From Dehalococcoidia bacterium UBA2160 (GTDB lineage: Bacteria; Chloroflexota; Dehalococcoidia; Lucifugimonadales; UBA1123): a DNA stretch of 9,840 nucleotides. Position 1 is the stretch's first letter. The number at the start of each line of letters is the position of its first letter. The stretch is taken from assembly GCA_002328865.1 (NCBI GenBank), contig DCWO01000093.1, positions 5,118 to 14,957 of the forward strand. The letters run 5' to 3'. Below are positions 6,765-9,840 of this stretch, in pieces. The translations under genes and the position numbers were made by a program. The notes under the pieces are model-generated. The model saw nothing but the letters and a program-made list of their open reading frames with translations. It was not told the origin of the DNA and made no database searches.

Positions 6765-7570
6765 TCGCGGGCTCTCTCTCTCCACGCCTGAGCCACGTCG
6801 ATGCATCGTTTGAATTCGACGTGGTCGTGACCTCGGATGTACTGTATCAGGCGCTCCAGCACCTGCAGCCGGGCGAGCCTTCCCGAGATATGGGGATGCA
6901 TCGTCAGGATGAATGCGCTCCCGTACTGATACGCGCCGTCGAACTCCCACTCCCAGGCCTCGTACACGTCGCCCGGCGTGTTCATCGAGCCGCGTCCAGG
7001 ACTGAATGCGTAATACGGTGCGTCGTCCAGTGCCCACGAGACAGGGACCTCGACCAGCCGGCCGTTGGGCGAATCGACAAAATACGGTGCGTCATGTCCC
7101 ATCAGGCTGGAGTCGTACACGAACCCCCGCTCCGCGAGAAAGCCCAACGAATGCTGCGTGAGCTCCCACGACGGCGACCGGTATCCCAGCGGTCGCTGCC
7201 CTGTTATCTCCTCGAGGATTCCGATGCCTCGGTCCAGCACATCCGCTTCTTCGTCCGCCTCCATCGAGCCCGGCGGTTCGTGCATGTAGCCGTGATGCGC
7301 CACTTCGTGGCCGCGACGCACGATGTCCAGAACAGTTTCTTCGTTCCTCTCCGCGATCCAGGCTGGGATGAAGAACGAAGCCGGCGTCTCATACCGATCC
7401 AGCAAGTCGAGTATCCGGTGCACGCCAACGTTGGGCCCGAATTCGGATGCGGACAACCTGGTCGGATGGTTGGCCGCCTCAGGTGTGCGGTGCAACAGCG
7501 CGGACGCTCCGTCCAGGTCGAAGCTGAGCATGACCTTGCACTTGGTGTCGCCGGGCCAAATCCCTGCCAT
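6761..7570 (-). CDS. Polysaccharide-deacetylase-fold hydrolase, HpPgdA / cyclic-imidase-like (copy A)
   Basis: This 269-residue protein belongs to the carbohydrate-esterase-4 / NodB-like fold. The metal site is visible as the Asp18-Leu-Asp20 strand (LSFDLDG) and His93-x3-His97 within HHGYMHE. RSPSW and the YDSSLMGHDAPY segment match the H. pylori PgdA-like branch, which also contains cyclic imide hydrolases. No signal peptide or membrane segment is present, so it should act in the cytoplasm. That favours a small amide or imide substrate over peptidoglycan. ATG 7570 has AGGAGG six bases upstream; a GTG one codon earlier is too close to it. It lies 49 bp after its paralogue (copy B) and upstream of the RraA gene on the same strand, probably as one operon. 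The exact substrate is unknown. Confidence 0.92.
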   Translation of the reverse strand: MAGIWPGDTKCKVMLSFDLDGASALLHRTPEAANHPTRLSASEFGPNVGVHRILDLLDRYETPASFFIPAWIAERNEETVLDIVRRGHEVAHHGYMHEPPGSMEADEEADVLDRGIGILEEITGQRPLGYRSPSWELTQHSLGFLAERGFVYDSSLMGHDAPYFVDSPNGRLVEVPVSWALDDAPYYAFSPGRGSMNTPGDVYEAWEWEFDGAYQYGSAFILTMHPHISGRLARLQVLERLIQYIRGHDHVEFKRCIDVAQAWRERARE

Positions 7571-7619
7571 CACGCGCCTCCTACGCAGCGTTGTCTATTG
7601 TTCGCGCCGGTCGGGACAT

Positions 7620-8429
7620 TCAAGCCATTCCCGTCTCGGTCCAGCGCTGGGCGACGTCGATGTGTCGCATGAACTCAACGTTCGAGTGCGACCGTATGTA
7701 CTGGATGAGCCTCTCCAACACCATCAGTTTGGCGAGCCTGCCGGTCACTTGAGGATGCATCGTCAGAATGAACGCGCTGCCGTACTGGTAGGCGCCGTCG
7801 AACTCGAGCCGCCATCCCTCGAAGACATCGGCAGGGGTGTTCATCGACCCCATGCCTCGATTGAAGACGTAGTACGGGTAGTCGTCCAACGCCCAAGAGA
7901 CCGGCAACTCCACCAGCCGGCCGTTCGGCGAGTCCACGAAGTACGGGGCGTCGTGACCCATCAGGCTGGAGTCGTAGACGAATCCGCGCTGCGCCAAAAA
8001 CCCCAGAGAGTGCTCCGTAAGGTCCCACGAAGGCGAGCGGTAGCCCAGAGGTCTCTGGCCGGTTATTCCTTCGAGTATGTCGATCCCTTTGTCGAGAACA
8101 GCCTGCTCTTGGTCCGGATCCAGAGTCGCGGGCGGCTCGTGCATGTACCCGTGGTGTCCGATCTCATGACCGTCGCTGACCATGCGGCGCACCGTGTCTT
8201 CGTTGCGCTCGGCGATCCACCCGGGCACGAAGAACGACGCGGGTATCTCGTATCGCTCCAACAGGTCCAGAATTCGATGCACGCCGACCCTGGGACCGAA
8301 TTCCCCGATGGACAGCGCCGTCGGACGGTTCTCGGCGTCAGGGTCTCGGTATCGCATGATCGACGTACCGTCGAAATCGAACGATAGAAGGACAACGGTT
8401 TTTATGCCGCCCGGCCATATGCCCGCCAT
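7620..8429 (-). CDS. Polysaccharide-deacetylase-fold hydrolase, HpPgdA / cyclic-imidase-like (copy B)
   Basis: This is a second 269-residue member of the same branch. It aligns with copy A end to end without gaps at about 197 of 269 identical residues (hand count). The metal residues are kept: Asp18 and Asp20 in LSFDFDG, and the two histidines of HHGYMHE. It lacks a signal peptide. ATG 8429 follows AGGAGG by six bases, and the nine bases AGGAGGCGC are shared with the copy A ribosome site. The frame continues upstream to 8564, but that extension has no family similarity to copy A and crosses the likely promoter. As first gene of the minus-strand cluster it probably leads the operon with copy A and RraA. 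Differences concentrate near residues 22-42, 80-115 and the last ten residues, which may mean different substrate preferences. Confidence 0.92.
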   Translation of the reverse strand: MAGIWPGGIKTVVLLSFDFDGTSIMRYRDPDAENRPTALSIGEFGPRVGVHRILDLLERYEIPASFFVPGWIAERNEDTVRRMVSDGHEIGHHGYMHEPPATLDPDQEQAVLDKGIDILEGITGQRPLGYRSPSWDLTEHSLGFLAQRGFVYDSSLMGHDAPYFVDSPNGRLVELPVSWALDDYPYYVFNRGMGSMNTPADVFEGWRLEFDGAYQYGSAFILTMHPQVTGRLAKLMVLERLIQYIRSHSNVEFMRHIDVAQRWTETGMA

Positions 8430-8461
8430 GGAGCGCCTCCTGCTAATAGTGACTGCGTGAT

Positions 8462-8491
8462 CATATAATGAATGTCCGCCGGTTGCATCAA
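8462..8491 (-). promoter_or_regulatory. Possible promoter for the deacetylase / RraA cluster
   Basis: On the minus strand TTGATG (8486-8491) and TATATG (8462-8467) are 18 bp apart, each matching four of six consensus bases; an overlapping TATGAT (8460-8465) is a better -10 but sits 20 bp away. Transcripts would begin about 25 bases before ATG 8429. Confidence 0.35.
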
Positions 8492-8520
8492 CGACCGTCA
8501 AGCGACGCAGCAGATGCAAC
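8482..8520. repeat. Perfect 8-bp inverted repeat GTTGCATC-N23-GATGCAAC
   Basis: GTTGCATC (8482-8489) and its exact reverse complement GATGCAAC (8513-8520) are separated by 23 bp. The arms are 31 bp apart, about three helical turns, and the left arm overlaps the predicted -35 box of the deacetylase promoter. A repressor binding site is a fair reading, but it is not shown. Confidence 0.4.
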
Positions 8521-8744
8521 GGATTTCGCCGCGGCCAGTGATTTTCGGGCGACGAAACGCGCATGTTCGATACGGCTAAACCTACCTGTCATGTGATACA
8601 ATAACGGTGACGTTGTGCGTTATCCCCATATATCGCTGACGCTCCACGCTTTTTATAACGGCCTGCAACGCCTCAACATCGATTGTAACGACTCAATGCC
8701 CGGTTGACGTACCTGAGGCAGGGCGTCACCGCTGGAGATTGAAC

Positions 8745-9773
8745 ATGATCAGGACATCCACCAGTCGCATACAATCTTCGCGTTCGCAACCGTCCGCGCC
8801 AGAGCCGCAAGCCGGCGGCAGTCGATCCTCGCTGGTTTTCGCGGGCTTCGCGTTGGCGGCAACCGTGGCGCTTCTGTTGCTGATAGGCGCGGATGCCGGA
8901 AGAGCGGACTCTCTCGGCGGCGACGCCTCGGCCGTGCAACATGCGGGCGTCGTCGGCATCTTGGGCATGATCTTGGGATGGTTCCTTTTCGTTCTGAAGC
9001 TCATCTTCAGAGCGATCAAGTGGGTCGTCATGTTCATCGTCCGCAAGATCCGAGGCGGATCGAAAGCAGACGACGCTGTTGAAGCCGAAGTCGTGGAAGA
9101 CGACTCGGCGCCGCCTGGAACGGTCCAGCTAAGCACCGTCAGGGGCGCGGCCGCTTGGCTCGTGGTCCGAACGGGTTCGAATCCAGGCAGCGTGCTGGAG
9201 ATCATCGGCGACAAAGTAACAATCGGAAAAGCCGAAGGCTCCGGAGTCCGCTTGACCGATTCGTCCGTCGATTCGGCGCACGCTCTGATTCGCGTCCAAC
9301 AGGGCGCTTACACCCTGTCCGACCTGGGCAGCCGCTCAGGCACCTGGGTCAACGGCAAGCTTGAGGCGGGCGTGGTGTTGAACGACGGAAGCAAGATCAC
9401 AGTCGGCACGAGCGAGCTGTTCTTCTCGAAGGTCGGCGGCGCCACCGAGATCGACGATTCCGACGATCAGGCAGGCGGAGTGCTCCTCGTTCGATCGGGA
9501 CCGGCCATGGGCCGAAGCTTCAATTTCGGACTCGGTGACTGGACGATTGGCAGTCAAGTGCCCGACGAGGGCGCTCAGATCGACGATCCTGCGGTCAGCC
9601 AGCAACACGCGATGTTGAGGTGCATGAGCCGCGTCTGCCGCCTGTACGATCTCGGCAGCACCAACGGCACCAAGGTCGACGGCGCGGACCTCAACGGCGT
9701 TCTGCTCCAGAACGCCGACCTGCTCAAGTTCGGCGAGACCGAGCTCCAGTTCGTCCACGAGGAGTCTGTGTAA
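8745..9773 (+). CDS. Membrane protein with two FHA domains
   Basis: This is a 342-residue protein. After a Ser/Arg/Pro-rich N-terminus come a hydrophobic segment at 29-48 and a second from 68 to about 88 that continues into a basic, amphipathic stretch to about 103. An acidic linker (108-122) leads to two forkhead-associated domains. The first (about 135-215) has TIGKAEGSG, DSAH and GSRSGTWVNG; the second (about 245-335) has TIGSQ, VSQQH and GSTNGTKVDG. FHA domains bind phosphothreonine peptides. In both, the arginine that usually follows the first glycine is replaced (Lys in the first, Ser in the second), so phosphopeptide binding may be altered. The SxxH pairs are kept; the Asn-Gly pair is kept in the first, with Asp-Gly in the second. 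ATG 8745 follows GGAG by seven bases; a TTG two codons earlier is less likely. It probably relays Ser/Thr-kinase signalling at the membrane and is unlikely to belong to the catabolic cluster. No gene follows in the last 67 bases. Confidence 0.9.
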   Translation: MIRTSTSRIQSSRSQPSAPEPQAGGSRSSLVFAGFALAATVALLLLIGADAGRADSLGGDASAVQHAGVVGILGMILGWFLFVLKLIFRAIKWVVMFIVRKIRGGSKADDAVEAEVVEDDSAPPGTVQLSTVRGAAAWLVVRTGSNPGSVLEIIGDKVTIGKAEGSGVRLTDSSVDSAHALIRVQQGAYTLSDLGSRSGTWVNGKLEAGVVLNDGSKITVGTSELFFSKVGGATEIDDSDDQAGGVLLVRSGPAMGRSFNFGLGDWTIGSQVPDEGAQIDDPAVSQQHAMLRCMSRVCRLYDLGSTNGTKVDGADLNGVLLQNADLLKFGETELQFVHEESV

Positions 9774-9840
9774 GAACTGCGCTCCCGGCAAAGGTCACTC
9801 CGTCGGCGCCTTCCTCGTCCGTTCGCCCTGAGCAACGTTA

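Larger units (their letters stand above)
8430..8744. other. Divergent intergenic region without genes
   Basis: These 315 bases separate copy B of the deacetylase (minus) from the FHA gene (plus). I see no coding frame with support. The part nearest the deacetylase holds a possible promoter and an 8-bp inverted repeat. Nearer the FHA gene, AACGCCTCAA (8667-8676) and AACGACTCAA (8687-8696) form a near-identical direct repeat 20 bp apart. TATAAT (8464-8469) and TACAAT (8597-8602) occur on the plus strand but lack a matching -35 box, so I could not place the FHA promoter. Confidence 0.6.

Noticed and set aside
6821..8387. Two long plus-strand open frames across the deacetylase-fold genes (283 and 354 codons)
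   Set aside because: Both are antisense shadows of the paralogous genes; they look alike only because the genes beneath them are duplicates.

Overview
The window is GC-rich bacterial DNA (roughly 60% by eye), dense in accessory catabolic enzymes. It has no RNA genes, mobile elements or CRISPR repeats that I can see. The combination is a luciferase-like flavin monooxygenase, a molybdenum hydroxylase with fused Fe-S domains, a DapA-fold lyase, an RraA-type aldolase, DinB-fold proteins and HpPgdA-like deacetylases. It resembles marine or deep-water Chloroflexota (SAR202 / Dehalococcoidia-like). That taxonomic call is inference from gene content, not from a marker gene.

Layout: (1) 1-2936, minus strand: an LLM-class flavin-dependent oxidoreductase (1950-2936), followed downstream by a large xanthine-dehydrogenase-type molybdopterin enzyme (1715 down to the left edge, C-terminus outside the window). 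(2) 2937-3045: a 109-bp divergent promoter region. (3) 3046-5765, plus strand: a DapA-fold lyase, a zinc-type medium-chain dehydrogenase and a DinB-like protein, the last apparently starting at an ATA codon. (4) 5766-5960: a gap between convergent genes with a short 9-bp repeat run. (5) 5961-8429, minus strand, a probable operon: two tandem paralogous polysaccharide-deacetylase-fold hydrolases (269 aa each, about 73% identical), then an RraA-family aldolase. (6) 8430-8744: a 315-bp divergent intergenic region with a perfect 8-bp inverted repeat near the deacetylase promoter. (7) 8745-9773, plus strand: a membrane protein with two C-terminal FHA domains. The last 67 bases hold no gene I can see.

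How the genes may work together (inference): the molybdenum hydroxylase and the flavin monooxygenase could oxygenate a heterocyclic or aromatic substrate. The cytoplasmic deacetylase-fold enzymes, whose family includes cyclic imide hydrolases, could open a C-N bond. The DapA-fold and RraA enzymes could cleave oxo-acid intermediates, and the dehydrogenase could oxidise or reduce an alcohol or aldehyde. The DinB-like and FHA proteins are probably not part of the pathway. No substrate can be named from sequence alone.
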